Source: Tubulanus polymorphus (Eukaryota; Nemertea; Palaeonemertea; Tubulaniformes; Tubulanidae). Taken from it: a stretch of 64,000 nucleotides of DNA. Positions 1-12,215 of this stretch are shown here, piece after piece. The stretch lies in the NCBI RefSeq assembly GCF_964204645.1, contig NC_134027.1, positions 13,628,485 through 13,692,484 of the forward strand, given 5' to 3'. The notes under the pieces are model-generated. The model was not told the DNA's origin. It saw only the letters and a program-made list of their open reading frames with translations, and ran no database searches. The number at the start of each line of letters is the position of its first letter. The first letter of the stretch is position 1. Made by a program: the position numbers and the translations under genes.

Positions 1-510
1 TATTCAAATCATATTTTTTGCGCTTAGTTGAACGGATGTGGTCCCTTCAACAACGTAGACTTTCAAAATCAAGAGGCATTTTGTCTGAATTCGGATGCCA
101 AATAGGTATAAAATCAAGTTGAATTGCTCTCGTAGCTTATTTCCTATTCATTTCTATAGACCTCATTTCTGAGTCGTCCCTTTAGTGACATGGTTTTATT
201 AATAGACATAGTACCACGCGTCCAGCGGAAGCAATGCATACACTGAACAGGTGCGCGAACATCTAAATCATCAATTCTGACTAGATTGAAAAGATTTTTC
301 CAATTATGAAATCACCTAACCTTATCGTAAACTATTATCTATTATTTAATGTAAATAGTAGAAAATCTTTAAAAAAATGTCCATTACCCTTTAAAGGCCC
401 CTTGAATAATACCCCTCAAATTTCTTATCAATGGTCTTTCAGGAACCCTGATGGTGTTCTTGGATCATTATTTTTGTCAATCTTCATTTGAATCTATTTC
501 TATTTTTCAG
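1..510. promoter_or_regulatory. Upstream flank of CELSR, no promoter element identified
   Basis: Bases 1 to about 230 are an inverted, diverged copy of part of the 56823-58196 element (compare with the reverse strand of about 56990-57175). The rest holds no gene. A pyrimidine tract ends in CAG at 508-510 and reads as a splice acceptor, so a 5' untranslated exon and the promoter probably lie upstream of the window. Confidence 0.45.
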
Positions 511-522
511 TCTGCCTATGTG

Positions 523-3500
523 ATGGCGCTGAGAAATGCTATGATTATAAAAGTCAACCGCTTTGTGAATATGAGTAGGATTTTCGGAATTCTTCTATTA
601 TTCAATATCTGTTTCTCATATGGAGCAACTATTGATGTGCATATCAATGAAGATCAATGGAGGAAGTCTGGCGACGATTGCATATATAGTGTCTTCATTG
701 GATCTGGATGGACATACCGAATTAGTGATGGCTCCCAGCAACCACAGAGATCTTATCTTATCAAGATGCAGTCAACTGGTGCAATTCTACTTCAGCGATT
801 TCCTAGTTGTGGAGAGATCATTACTTATAACCCTCTGACTCTGAACGTCAATGCTTCATATATGTCATCCAGTTTTAGTTTATTCAATCTAGATATTTAT
901 TTACACAAGGATTGTGATGCTGATAACAAGCATCTACTACTGCCCAGCGACCATAGTGAGGGCACTATTATGGTATATACTAGCTATATACAGAGATGTT
1001 ATGTAAAAAATCAGTTATTACTCAACGTTGGTGCATTGATTCCACAATATTTAAGGAAGTGTGTGGATGAGTATGTACTTGAATCAGCCCTTAAAGATTT
1101 TAACATCTACCCTTTAGTTGGTGATTTGGTAACGAATGCAGATATTTGTTTCACAGGAATGGAATTGAATATAACCCTCACTTTACTGGCATCATGTAGT
1201 AATGAAAACAGAGTAATTCGAGTATTTCTCATTTTGAAAGCAATTGGTCAAAGTGAAAATATTAAATCCGAAATTAGAGTTAGACGAGACACATCTGATA
1301 ATCCAACTACACCAAAATTCCAACAAGCTGAATATATCAAGCATGTTGTTGAAGAACAGAACCCGCCAGTTGAAATAACAACAGTAAATGCATTTGATCC
1401 GGATTTGGGCGCTTCTGGACAACTTACTTATTCGATGCTAGCTCTCCGTGAGGGACGATCCCAAAATATGTTTTCGATTAATGAGATAACTGGTCAGATA
1501 AGAACTAGACAACGCTTAGACCGTGAAGATATATCAATTCATTATTTCCAAGTTGAAGTAAAGGATGATGGTAATCCTGTGAAGAAGGATCAGGCTATAT
1601 TGACCATTTATGTTGAGGATATCAATGACTTTGTGCCTAAATTTGAACTTCCATCTTATACATTGAGTATATCTGAAAACACTCAACTTGGAGCAACTGT
1701 TTTAACGGTACGTGCATCAGATAAGGATTCAGGATCAAATGCTGAAATCCGTTATAGCATTCTAAATCCTAATGTTTTGCATGATGACTTTAGTATCAAT
1801 CCTCATAGTGGAAGTATAACAACAAAATCCTTTTTGGATCGTGAAAAAATGGATAAATATATCCTGAAAGTTCAAGCTGCAGATCAGGGGCCACTTTCGA
1901 ACCAACATTCTTCAACAGTTCCTGTAACTATAATGATACTTGATGAAAATGATAATCATCCACAATTTTCGCAAAAGTCATACACAATTGATATAATGGA
2001 AGATATTGATACTACTCACCAGCCTTTAATTGCTTCAGTTTCTGCATTCGACCCTGACAAAGGAATCAATGCACGTGTTAGATATACTATTGTTGGAGGC
2101 AATAGTGATGGTAATTTTCAGATAGATAAGGTCACTGGTCAGATATCACTTCTACATCCTCTTGATTACGAAAATCGGAATGGCCGTGTTTATCGCCTTC
2201 ATATTCGTGCACAAGATGGTGGACAACCACCTCGAACAAATAGTACTACCATTATAGTCAATGTTGTAGATGTTAATGACAATAGCCCACGGTTTTTTCC
2301 AAGTCAATATACAGAGTCCGTTCTTGAAAGTGAGAACCCAGGATTTTCTATTCTGCGTATTCAAGCTTTTGACAGTGACTCTGGAATCAATTCTGAATTA
2401 GTCTATTCTATTCAGAATGCTCCCGATGATATGCCAATTGCTATTAATGGAAAAACAGGATGGATTACCATAAATGGGCACCTTGATCGAGAAATAACCT
2501 CAAAATATAGTTTCAATGTTGAAGCTAAGGATCACGGAACTCCATCGCGTTCGGCTACTGCTGATGTTGAAATTGATGTAATAGACGTTAATGATAATAG
2601 TCCACTTTTTAATCCACGCTATTATGAAGTGGCAACTTCAGAAGAAACTCCCATTGGATCTCCAATTACAGTAGTAACTGCAAGCGATGCTGATTCAATA
2701 GAAAATGCACGAATCGTTTATGCAATTACTGGTGGAAATATTCATAATACCTTTTCAATTATGAGCCAAATGGGTAAGGGCATGATATCATTGTCTCAAA
2801 AATTAAATTACAAGGATCAGAATCAATACATATTAACGGTAACTGCTACAGATCCAGGTGGGCAAACGGATACATGTACTGTTAAGGTTAATGTAACTGA
2901 TGCTAATACATACCGACCTCGATTCCGTGGAACACCTTATGTTGCTCGGGTAAAGGAAAATGTGCCTGTTGGTGCCAGCATCTTCAAAGTTTTAGCTGAA
3001 GATGATGATGCTGGTGAAAATGCGCGAATCAGCTACACCATTAGCGATGATACTGACATATTCCAAATTGATATGAATACTGGTGTCATCAGTACAAAGA
3101 AGTTGTTGGATCGAGAAACTTCACCTGGTTATACCATAGCGGTTATGGCACAGGATCATGGAATACCTAGAAAATCTGATGCAACTGATGTTTTCATACA
3201 AGTTGAAGATGTTAATGATAATGCTCCTGTCTTCGAGAAACAGTCTTATAATGGTTTGATTAATGAAAAAGTTCCAATTGGAACAAGTGTTTTGAAAATT
3301 TCTGCATCGGATCAAGATTCAGGTCAAAATGGAAATATTCATTATACATTCGAAGGGGGTTCCAATGGTAATGGTGACTTCACTCTCGATGGCACATTTG
3401 GAGTCATTAGAACGGCAAATCTTCTCGACCGTGAGACTACATCATTATACCAGTTGATAGCTTTTGCAGTTGATGATGGATTGCAACCAAAATCCACATC

Positions 3501-4099
3501 AGTTTCAATACAAATACGCGTAGAAGATGCAAATGATAATGCCCCACAGTTTGAGTCGCATACAATACAATTCAAAGTCTTGGAGAATAGCCCGATAGGT
3601 ACAGTAGTAGGTGTTGTACATGCAGTTGATCCAGATGAAGGTGAAAATGCAGTTATCAGATATTTCATAGTGGGACAAGATAGTCCTCCAGCATTTTCAC
3701 TCGATAAGTCAGGCGACGATGCAGTAAAGATTATTACAAATGTACATCTCGACTATGAAGGTGGCCCTACTCAATATATCTTTACCTTGCAAGCTTACTC
3801 GGGCACACTGTTGAATAAAGTTCTAATTCATGTTGAAGTTCAGGATGTGAATGACAACAAGCCAGTTCTGCAAAATTTCAGGATAATTTTCAACAACTAT
3901 TTGGATCATTTTCCTGTGAATATCATAGGACATGTACCTGCTTTTGACCCTGATGTTTCAGACAGGCTGATCTATAAGTTTATCTCCGGTAATGAAGCAA
4001 ATGTGCTGCATCTCAATCTAACTACTGGAGCATTGAAATTAAACTACAGACTTAATTCAGATGTACCAAAGCATGGAAAGCTGATCATAATGGTTTCAG
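523..4099 (+). CDS. CELSR: CELSR exon: signal peptide, N-terminal region, cadherin repeats 1-9 (start)
   Basis: One 3.6-kb open exon. A good acceptor (pyrimidines then CAG at 508-510) precedes an in-frame ATG at 523; the ATGs at 451 and 306 lie upstream of it, probably in intron. In-frame ATGs at 541 and 571 are alternatives. A hydrophobic run (GILLLFNICFSYG) near residues 20-34 looks like a signal peptide. Residues 252-255 (1276-1287) read RVRR, a furin-type site just before the first cadherin repeat. Repeats by base: EC1 1309-1638, EC2 1639-1962, EC3 1963-2289, EC4 2290-2604, EC5 2605-2919, EC6 2920-3228, EC7 3229-3546, EC8 3547-3864, EC9 from 3865. Most show LDRE and DxNDNxP calcium motifs; EC5 ends DANTYRP and lacks LDRE, and EC9 is also degenerate. 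The donor is GTAAGT at 4100, phase 1. Confidence 0.95.
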
Positions 4100-4599
4100 G
4101 TAAGTGCATCAAAAAAATTATTGTTTGGTCCATGGAATCACCATAAAGTCAGATCCATTCAATCCAGATCCAGACATCTTTTAAAATACAGTAAACCTCG
4201 GGTATAACCAGGAATATAGGCCTATGGTCATATCCAAAATATGGTAAACTTGCACACCATAGAAAATTTGTTAGTTCTTAATGTATGCTTTAAACTAGCT
4301 GTATTCTCGACGAGTCAAAATTAAAGCAATGCTGTGATACGGAACGAGCACTGAAGCCAACTTAAGGAACAGGGGGGGGGGGGTTCGGGGCACCCCCCTG
4401 GAAGAATATTATATTTCTAGGTGCTCGGCTGCGTTTTCCCAGCATTTGAGGGCCATCATCAACTAGTTTAAATTTGGTAATTTTTATTTAGCGGTGATCG
4501 TCAGTAGTTTGCTTTAGGCACTTATCTGCTATATATTGATAGGCTTACGTGCATTAAATAGTTCCGTGTTCTCATGTCTTTATCATCTGTCATGGAGCT

Positions 4600-4795
4600 A
4601 TGAAGTGTGTTTATACAATTATTGATGCACCAGTAATAAAATTGAGCACGTGGACCTGAGAGTCTTAGAAAGCCAGATAAGTAAATAAACTCTCAATCAT
4701 TTTCTTAAGCATGGCGGAATTTTTTTAGCATGGCGTATCTTTCATTTGCAAAGTGGTAAAGTGCAATAGCATGGTGGGCCGCTGTGCTAAAACCC
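4600..4795 (-). repeat. Dispersed repeat, inverted relative to 58200-58400
   Basis: The reverse strand of this stretch aligns well with 58200-58400: both contain a CCATGCT, a stretch of CTTTACC, a poly-A/T tract and a shared TTATTTACTTAT before GGCTTTCTAAGACT. No coding content or termini were placed. Confidence 0.65.
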
Positions 4796-5889
4796 CTCAG
4801 CGAGAACACTGAATAAGGAAATATCCATCTGATGAACATGAGAAATGTTCATGATGTGATAAGCAATATTCCGCGTTTTATGTGTCCAAACAAAAAACTG
4901 TATTGAAATTCTTGTGATTATTATTATAAGGCCATCCCAAATTAAAAGTGTTTGCTGTAACATTGACTCTGGTGAAGCAGAACGGTCTGGTGAAGCAGAT
5001 TTGATTGAAAATGAATTGAGTACCGGTGTGTCAACAAGGCACAAACATTGGCTGTTGAACCAATATTGTTGATTTTTGGTGTCTTGGTTTGGCTTAGCGA
5101 GTCCTCGGGCCCACAAAAATTTCGTAGTGATCGAGTTATTTTTATGGGACTTATTCTTGAAAAACACGTAAACCCCTGCTTTTAAGCACTCAGTAATTGC
5201 ACGTTTTCACATATGAGAATTTGCATGCTTGGAATTGAAATATGTAAAAGTTCAATCCTTCCTGGAAGTGTTGCCGTTTTTTGTGCGACTCACCTGGATG
5301 TGCTTTTTGACTTACAGGCCCTAACTTGATAAACCCCCTAAATTTTCTCCCATTTATCTGAGTTGACCTTGTTACCTGAGCTACATTGAATGTGATTGGC
5401 TGTTTGTTGGATAAACGGGAAATTCCAGGATCTTCTGATGTAATTGGGAAAGCCCATTGGGAAAACCCAATGTGGAACCCAAAACAAAATGGCGAGCATT
5501 TCATTCGACTAGGTATCGTATGTTCGCTTATAATTTGTTTGGTGTTACAAATATAACCGAGTAGGCTATTCAATTCAGTATCCAAACTAGCAAGTATGGC
5601 GATACCAATGGAGTTTTGGCTTAGATTTGTCGTGTCAATGCCTTAAAGACCTGCTAACCTGTACAGTTTAACCGTGGCCGTCGGCTTTTTGTGAACTTTT
5701 TGTTTTACTGCTCTACTCTATTCAATTTTAGTACATTCTTAGTAGAATTTTGAGCGGTGATAAATTAATAATGGATTAAATAGTCCATAGACAATAGCGG
5801 GCAGTGGAATGCTCTCAGCTTTTCATCTAATCAACAGTCAGTTTTTTCAACTGATTTAGATGTGGGAGCTAGTCTACACACATATACCC

Positions 5890-5934
5890 TTATATATATA
5901 TATGTATATATATATATGCATATATATATGTATA

Positions 5935-6014
<80 letters not shown>
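5890..6014. repeat. (TA)n microsatellite
   Basis: About 125 bases of almost pure TA with a few TG and CA interruptions at its left end. Open frames in both directions across it are artefacts of the repeat. Confidence 0.95.
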
Positions 6015-6017
<3 letters not shown>

Positions 6018-7856
6018 ATGATAAAATCTGGAAGTTGCGAGTATGATAATATCTTGTATGTATTAATCATGTAATAAGGGGCTAAGAATTAATGAAGTGA
6101 TTAGATTTTGAATAAAAGATGAAGTTTGAAGAGTTTGTTCAGCATATCGTCAGTTGATGGTTATAATTCGGTAATCTTTTCTACATTCGATTGCAATCCA
6201 AATTAGTTTATAGTTAGAATAATATTTTTGACAAAATACACTCAATGATTTGATGGTGAGCCACAGGGCCATTTGACCTTTATCTTGGAAACTGCAAACG
6301 ATTCAACTGCCTGGATTGGTCCTGGACGGCCGTGAAAAGCAGTGAATCTTATAGAAGGGCAGAGAATTTGGGAAAGGGGGATGTGAATCTTAGAAATTGT
6401 TGAATTTATGAAAATAAATTGTCTAACAAATTGAAATAAATAAATCGTCACACCATAAAGATGGAGAGTGTCTATTTGAAAACCCACTTCCATATATATA
6501 TTCATGAGTAATCATCATGCAGTTGTGTGTGATAACAATATGTATAGTGCTTCACGGAGATCATGTCAATAGACAGATTTTCATAAAAACTTCTTGATTC
6601 AATCAATGGGGCATCTTAGGCTTTTTTGATTATTTGGAGCATGGATTCTCTGAAATTCCGCTTGCCAGGGTTTCATAAACCCTGGACACAAACCCTTCAT
6701 TGATCTATTACCCCGTCCAAGATTTCAGCGGCCACTTAGTCTATGAATTAAGCCAATCAGATGCATTGTTTTTCAACGGCAGATTCGCAGATCCCCTGTG
6801 CAACGTTGTCTATTTCCTGATTGTCAAATCGAAGAAAGCGCCACATAGTGGCACGTTGCCAATTCAACGCAAATTTCTCGAGAATTTTTAATGGTACGCT
6901 ATGAGTTTGTGTATGAAATTGACTTCATTGGACTGTTCCCCACGCATACTGCTTGTCAATACTAAATTTAAAACTTTAGTGGTGCAATAGCAGTTACTAG
7001 GCGAAACATCACCTCTCGCAAATTTGCGAGATCAGTCTTTTCAGGGTCATCCCATTCTCTTTCAAAATTGCAAGAGCAGGTTCCTAAGAGGTAACACATG
7101 TTTCTTAAAGAACCGTATTATACATTGTGAGCCATTGACTCCTGAGCCATTGTGAGCTCATGTGTTACACAGTAGAAAGGTAACTACCCTCAAGGCTGTC
7201 ACTTGGGTGCAATTCCAGTGACACAAAGCAACAGGTACAACAGAATTTCTAGCCTTATTTTCCTGTGAATTGCTTATTTTGGTTTGAAATAAGTGCTTAT
7301 AAGTGCTGATTTTGACCATTGTCTTACAACTATTAACCCTGTAATAGATGGGAAATATCGGGACTAGATGAATAACGAGATAAAAGTGACTCTGTGCTAA
7401 ATTCGACAACTCTTTACCCGAGGTTTACTGTATATGTTCCTAGAGCAACTCTGAAATTTCTAAATGATTAAATTAATTATGTTGTTGTTACGTATGTCAA
7501 GTCTCCAATACTGATGATAAGATAGACTAAGGTGTCATAAGCATTCGGTTCATTCATCATTTTAGGTCATCAATAAAATGTATGCTACTAATTTCAAATG
7601 ATATTATAGTAGGATTGCCACAATCTGGTGTGAAGAAAATATAATTAGTTTAGAACCATTATTAAAACCTTAATTAGCTTTAAATATAGAAAGGTGAAAA
7701 AGTTCAAAAGCAAAATTTATCTCAAGGGATGATGTTGAGAACCCTTTTAGGGGGGAACTTATCATCTATTCTTCACGTCAAGAGTGTGGATGGTCTTTAG
7801 AGAGAGTCGAAAATACTGTGGGTTTGAAACTTATTGATTATATTGTACATTTTTAG

Positions 7857-8212
7857 ATGGAAAAAATGAAGTATCTGCAGTATGTGAAATATCTACGAGA
7901 ATGGTGACTCCCAAAATGCTATACAACAGTATATCTATTCAGATAAAAAGAATGACTGTTTCATTATTTTTGTCAAATCTTTATGACAAACTGCTGGATG
8001 GCTTGTCGTATATTCTTCATGTGCCAGTTTCATACATAACGATACTGGATGTGCATCAAGATATTAATGACAATAGTTATCAGATATTAAATGTCAGCTT
8101 TTGTGTTAAATTGGGTGACGAATATGGTGATGACCTATATTGGTCACCTCAGGATCTCCGAGAACAAGTTTATCTACGAAGACTTATGTTATCAGAAATA
8201 TCAACCTTGCAG
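7857..8212 (+). CDS. CELSR: CELSR exon: end of cadherin 9 region and Flamingo box start
   Basis: Enters in phase 1 after TTTTTAG and leaves in phase 0 at a GTATTT donor. The 118 full codons begin DGKNEVSAVC and end with the motif EQVYLRRLMLSEISTLQ, which matches the membrane-distal linker between the last cadherin repeat and EGF1 of CELSR/Flamingo proteins (a Q-x-x-x-L-N-V-T/S-F stretch followed by S-x-x-DL-x-EQ-x-YL). The open frame continues past the donor to 8446, but the match stops exactly at the GT. Confidence 0.9.
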
Positions 8213-8331
8213 GTATTTTCTAGTCATGGTCTTCAATCTTTAATGTTTTTTCTTTTAATATTCAGGTGTTGTATTCGGATATTTGATCATTTCCTTCTGT
8301 GTATAATGCTTGTTTATGAATCTTTTATTAG

Positions 8332-8509
8332 GTCATGCCATTCCACGATAATTTATGGTGCGTCATGGAACCTTGTTACTACTTCAAAGAATGCATCAAT
8401 ATCCACAAATTTGGAAATGCTTCTTCATTCTTGTCATCGAATGTGATGTTATTCAGACCTATTCACCCGGTTAAGTCTTATGACTGCCAATGTCCGAAAG
8501 GTTTTACAG
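8332..8509 (+). CDS. CELSR: CELSR exon: Flamingo box end and EGF1
   Basis: Enters in phase 0 after TTTTATTAG and leaves in phase 1 at GTAATA. It encodes a cysteine-spaced segment containing SSNVMLFRPIHPV and closing DCQCPKGFTG. The FRPIHP motif is diagnostic of CELSR/Flamingo just before the first EGF closes. The intron in front of it is only 119 bases. Confidence 0.92.
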
Positions 8510-8846
8510 GTAATACACGATTTCAAAGCTTTAAATGATTCAGGTGGGTGGCATTGGCATCAGTTATCAACTAGGGTTTTCCTGTCATTATTCTGTGGTT
8601 TGGAAAATCTACCATGTTTACATTATGACTTACAAACGCTTGTGGTCAAGTGATCGTCACTTATAGATGCTTGACCTTGTTTCTTGATAAGGGATCATTC
8701 AATTATTATGTAGGCATAAAATTTGAATTTTTCAACCCCCCTCTGTTTGCAAAATTGGCAATTTTTCATATTCATTAAGCATTACGGTACACAATTGCAC
8801 TGACCTCTCCCCTCCCTTAATGCGTACGTTATAAATGAATGACCCC

Positions 8847-8904
8847 TAATGACATCACAGGGAAAGCCCTTCAGCATCCATGGACTTTCCCAGTGATGTC
8901 ATTA
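8847..8904. repeat. Short perfect-ended hairpin
   Basis: TAATGACATCAC at the left is the reverse complement of GTGATGTCATTA at the right, with arms continuing as AGGGAAAG and CTTTCCC around a loop of about 14 bases. It lies in the intron after EGF1. It could be a small foldback element remnant. Confidence 0.6.
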
Positions 8905-9102
8905 TCAAGAATATATACGTATACAGCATGGTATTGTTAGCTCATTAGGAACTAAAATTGACTTTTCAGTGCTTATGTTGGTGAATAAGATGTGCATATG
9001 AATATTCGGATGAATTTTACGCAATGTGACAGTCTACCCCGGATGTAACGTTGTTGGATTTACCGTAGATTCACTTTTATCGTATTATTTCCCAGGTCCC
9101 CA

Positions 9103-9996
9103 TTTTTAGGCCAGCCGTAGGCTGAGCCTATTACTATACAAATGGAGTGAATTTAAACGACATAGTTTCCAGAGTAAAGGCTCTTTGAATGTGCAACTGA
9201 GCATATATTCATAAAAATCATTCATTAGGGCATCATCCATTATCCAACCCCTATGAAGCTGAATTTTGAAAGAGGGTCGCGTTGAAATTTATATGATCTT
9301 TTTCGCGAAAATCTGATCGCAAAAATATCTGTTTTAAAAAGCCAATCAGAAAGCAAAGACTCCTCTATGATTGGCTTAGCCGCAGAGATCAGCAGGTGTT
9401 CACGTGAACCCGTGGTATCGTCTACCGTTTTACTTCCGGGTCTAATTTTAAGATCTAAAGTTGTATTTCAATATCGTTAGTTGATGTTTAGTTGATTTGG
9501 TTTTTGGGAGGAATATCTTTATTTGCACTACAGAAAATATCATTGACAATTTGTGCAAAGTCCAGGAAAAATAGCTTTTTCTCAAATCGGATGGATGACC
9601 TTGATATGCTAATTAGCTATATGCTCAAACTGCAAATTCAATCAAATTTATTCTGCAATAAGAAAATATCCAAACCAATTCAATTTTACTTAATTGAACA
9701 AGGTAAAACAGCAAATGCATTTCAATTTTGTTATATTGAGCAAATTTCAGATAATTCAATTTTATTCCGCATTCAAATCAATAAGACCGAGGGAAAAGAT
9801 TAATCTGAGGTATTTGTTCCTGCCAGCTCCAGTCGCTGTCTGTGCTACTCATGAAGACACGGTTGAATTGTGTAAATTATTAGCCTGAAATTGACTAGTC
9901 AATGAGCTGGGAGAGTATTTGGACAAATTTAACCTACAGAATGCATCATTTGCCAAGCTGACAGGCTGGCCATAGTGCAGCTTAGGGCTCTTGTTT
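9103..9996 (+). repeat. Family-1 interspersed repeat, fullest copy (about 0.9 kb)
   Basis: Begins TTTTAGGCCAGCCGTAGGCTG and ends GACAGGCTGGCCATAGTG...GGGCTCTTG. Partial copies, all in this orientation, occur at 19447, 21060, 24574, 27182, 52080, 55425 and 58566. The two ends are near-complementary around GGCCAGCC and GGCTGGCC. I see no long open frame, so it looks non-autonomous. Confidence 0.85.
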
Positions 9997-10236
9997 CCTT
10001 CTATTAGGCCTTAAAAATTTCGAATATACCGTTTTTTCTATAACCTAGATCACTTATATCGCATAATTTATTTGGTCCCAATTAGTCAAATTATCTAACT
10101 ACTATTTTTACTATACTTTAGTCTATTTAAGTGTTTTATTTTTTCATGAAATATTAGCACAAAAGAAAGGCTATTGCTCCTTGATAACAGAGTAAAAATA
10201 AAAGAAATTACAAGGGCAGAAAAAATTATTCATTAA

Positions 10237-10728
10237 CCCTTTAACCGGCAAGTATTTTTCGGCCTATGAGAGCTCTTTTCACAAGCTTTCAAATGATACC
10301 ATGTTTGCAAACTTTGGGGGGTTACCTTCAGGGTCTGACCCCAAGGTCACAGATCCCAAGGTCATCCAGATTTTTGGGCCACCCATAATAAAAAACTGTC
10401 ATGAGATTCATCCCAATACGAATTATCATCAGAATCTTTCATTAATATGTCCAAATTATCAGCCAAACTCATTAGAGAACGTCTTTAGTGCATTGGCCAT
10501 TACTACTAACGATATTCTCAATTTTGGAAATCTGACCCACATGACACGTGGTTTCCATACCCCCTTCTACATGCCAAATGTATGATATATCACTTTCCTG
10601 CCTTGTTAGACTTTGTAGGCCGTCTGGTGTCGCCATCTGCTGATAGGAAAATGAATTAGAATGCTTCACTGAAATCAATAGCTGGTCTATTCAAATCGGT
10701 CATTAGCAACCGATTGCCAGTTAAAGGG
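10237..10728. mobile_element. piggyBac-like non-autonomous element with TTAA duplications
   Basis: Flanked by TTAA at 10233-10236 and 10729-10732. The left end CCCTTTAACCGGCAA and the right end TTGCCAGTTAAAGGG are inverted repeats with one mismatch. Length 492 bases; no transposase frame. TTAA targets with CCCT-type ends are typical of piggyBac relatives. Confidence 0.8.
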
Positions 10729-11387
10729 TTAATATGGGATCCTTTAGATATGATATAGCCATGGACTTAAGATCTATAATTAGCAGATGGCGTTCGCAAA
10801 CATCGGCATGAAACCTGAATGGAATTTTAAGCCGCTTATTTCTTCTCTGATTATTCAACACATTGAAGTCTTTTTGTACACACAGGCATGCATGATACAG
10901 CCTACTGTATCCCTCAATAAATGACATCCGGATATAATGAAGTTTCTATGGTATATACGTATACCGTATTTCGGTTATAACGTATAAATTATCTGGTCCT
11001 GACTGCTACGTTACATCTGAGGTAGACTGTAGTCCTATTTACATATAGAAAACACCGAACCGGTGAACTAGTATTGTTTAGGATATAAGTAATTGTCATT
11101 CACTTCCACGGCATGGCTCATCCGTAGCGATCCCGCTTTGTATGGGTATCATGTGGGGAGAATGAGTGTTGTGAATGCATTTCGTCATGACGCTCTGATT
11201 CCTGGCTGCGGCTGCGGCTGCGGCAGTCTTGATCCGCAACACGCCGATGTAGCTGCTACGGTTCATTCTTCTAACCGTGAAGGAATCTACTCATATATTA
11301 CAAATTGCGTCCCTCTATCGTTTACTGGTTATTTGAACTCATCTCTGGTCATCTCATCTCTGCACTTCATAAGGCTGTGGTAAAACC

Positions 11388-11722
11388 TCTTGGCCCATGG
11401 GCAATTATTATTGTGAATGAAATAAACTTGATAATCGATTTTCATTTAAGTTGTTAACGGTCCAATTATTATTAAAAAGTCTTTGAAAGTGACAGACATT
11501 GGTCCTATAAGCGGCCGTATTTCCTTCTAAAGTTTAAAGCAAAACAAATCCATCTGTTTTGCCTACCACTATCCGAGGCGTCAAGCCTCACTGTAGTGCC
11601 CAGGGCAGTTGTTAAAGCAAAGAGATCTGCATAATTTAAAGAGAAGTAGAATGAACAATGTAACATGTTTTCATCGATATTATAAAAAACTGTACCTCGA
11701 GAGCACAGAACCTTTGGTCCTC
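11388..11722 (+). repeat. Family-2 repeat, copy 1
   Basis: Begins near GCCCATGGGCAATTATTA and ends near TGTACCTCGAG. The same sequence order occurs at 26752-27178 in the same orientation, where it is interrupted by a 0.1-kb foldback. Confidence 0.7.
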
Positions 11723-12104
11723 TAGTTTGTTCTGCCATGGGCTTGTGAGTCAAAAATCCATACCCATGTATATCATCAAAGTTGAACATGTATAGATACT
11801 ATATAGTGCACCAAGATTTCATCTTTATACGTTATTGCAAATCCAAGAACAAATCAATTTTGTGCTCAAAAACTAAAATTAACTCAGTTGCTCCTACTGG
11901 ACCCATGGTCCTTTATTACATTTTCTCATGTTTGCTCATCAATTTCTGGCATTCTAAGGCATCAAACAGAAATTAGCCCTTTTACAATTAACAGCAAAGA
12001 TGGTTTGAAGAACAAATGATTTATTTTACCGTAAAAACATTCCAACTGTTGTGTCCATATTCTGTACAATAATACAATTGTCTTTGGTATATGGTTTAAC
12101 GCGT

Positions 12105-12215
12105 AGCTATCGTAGACATATCTACAGTCCAAAAACTGGCTCGTTTCGAATCAAGCTGGCCGACTGGTGGCCATTGTTGTTAGCCGAAATCAGTACTTAT
12201 TACACATATTGAATT
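12105..12215 (+). repeat. Family-3 fragment (related to 49557-50228)
   Basis: Contains CAAAAACTGGCTCG, ATCAAGCTGGCCGACTGG and GGCCATTGTTGTTAGCC, all matching the body of the repeats at 49557, 49999 and 51945. Confidence 0.6.

Larger units (their letters stand above)
4100..7856 (+). other. First coding-region intron, 3.8 kb
   Basis: Between GTAAGT and TTTTTAG. It contains a G run near 4372-4385, a dispersed repeat at about 4600-4795, a TA microsatellite at 5890-6014, and a diverged copy (about 6490-6660) of the repeat found at 53755 and 63410. Nothing recognisable was found elsewhere, and the short open frames here look like chance. Confidence 0.7.

Noticed and set aside
306-522. ATGs at 306 and 451 as translation starts
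   Set aside because: The frame from 451 crosses a convincing splice acceptor at 508-510, and the stretch before it is not conserved or signal-like. The start at 523, or 571, fits better.
1192-3668. Minus-strand open frames opposite the cadherin exon
   Set aside because: They mirror the strongly conserved plus-strand cadherin repeats and show no domain of their own.
4787-5585. Minus-strand frames of 126 and 131 codons
   Set aside because: No recognisable domain, no splice linkage, and repeat sequence at one edge.
5831-6074. Open frames rich in I and Y across 5890-6014
   Set aside because: Produced by the TA microsatellite.
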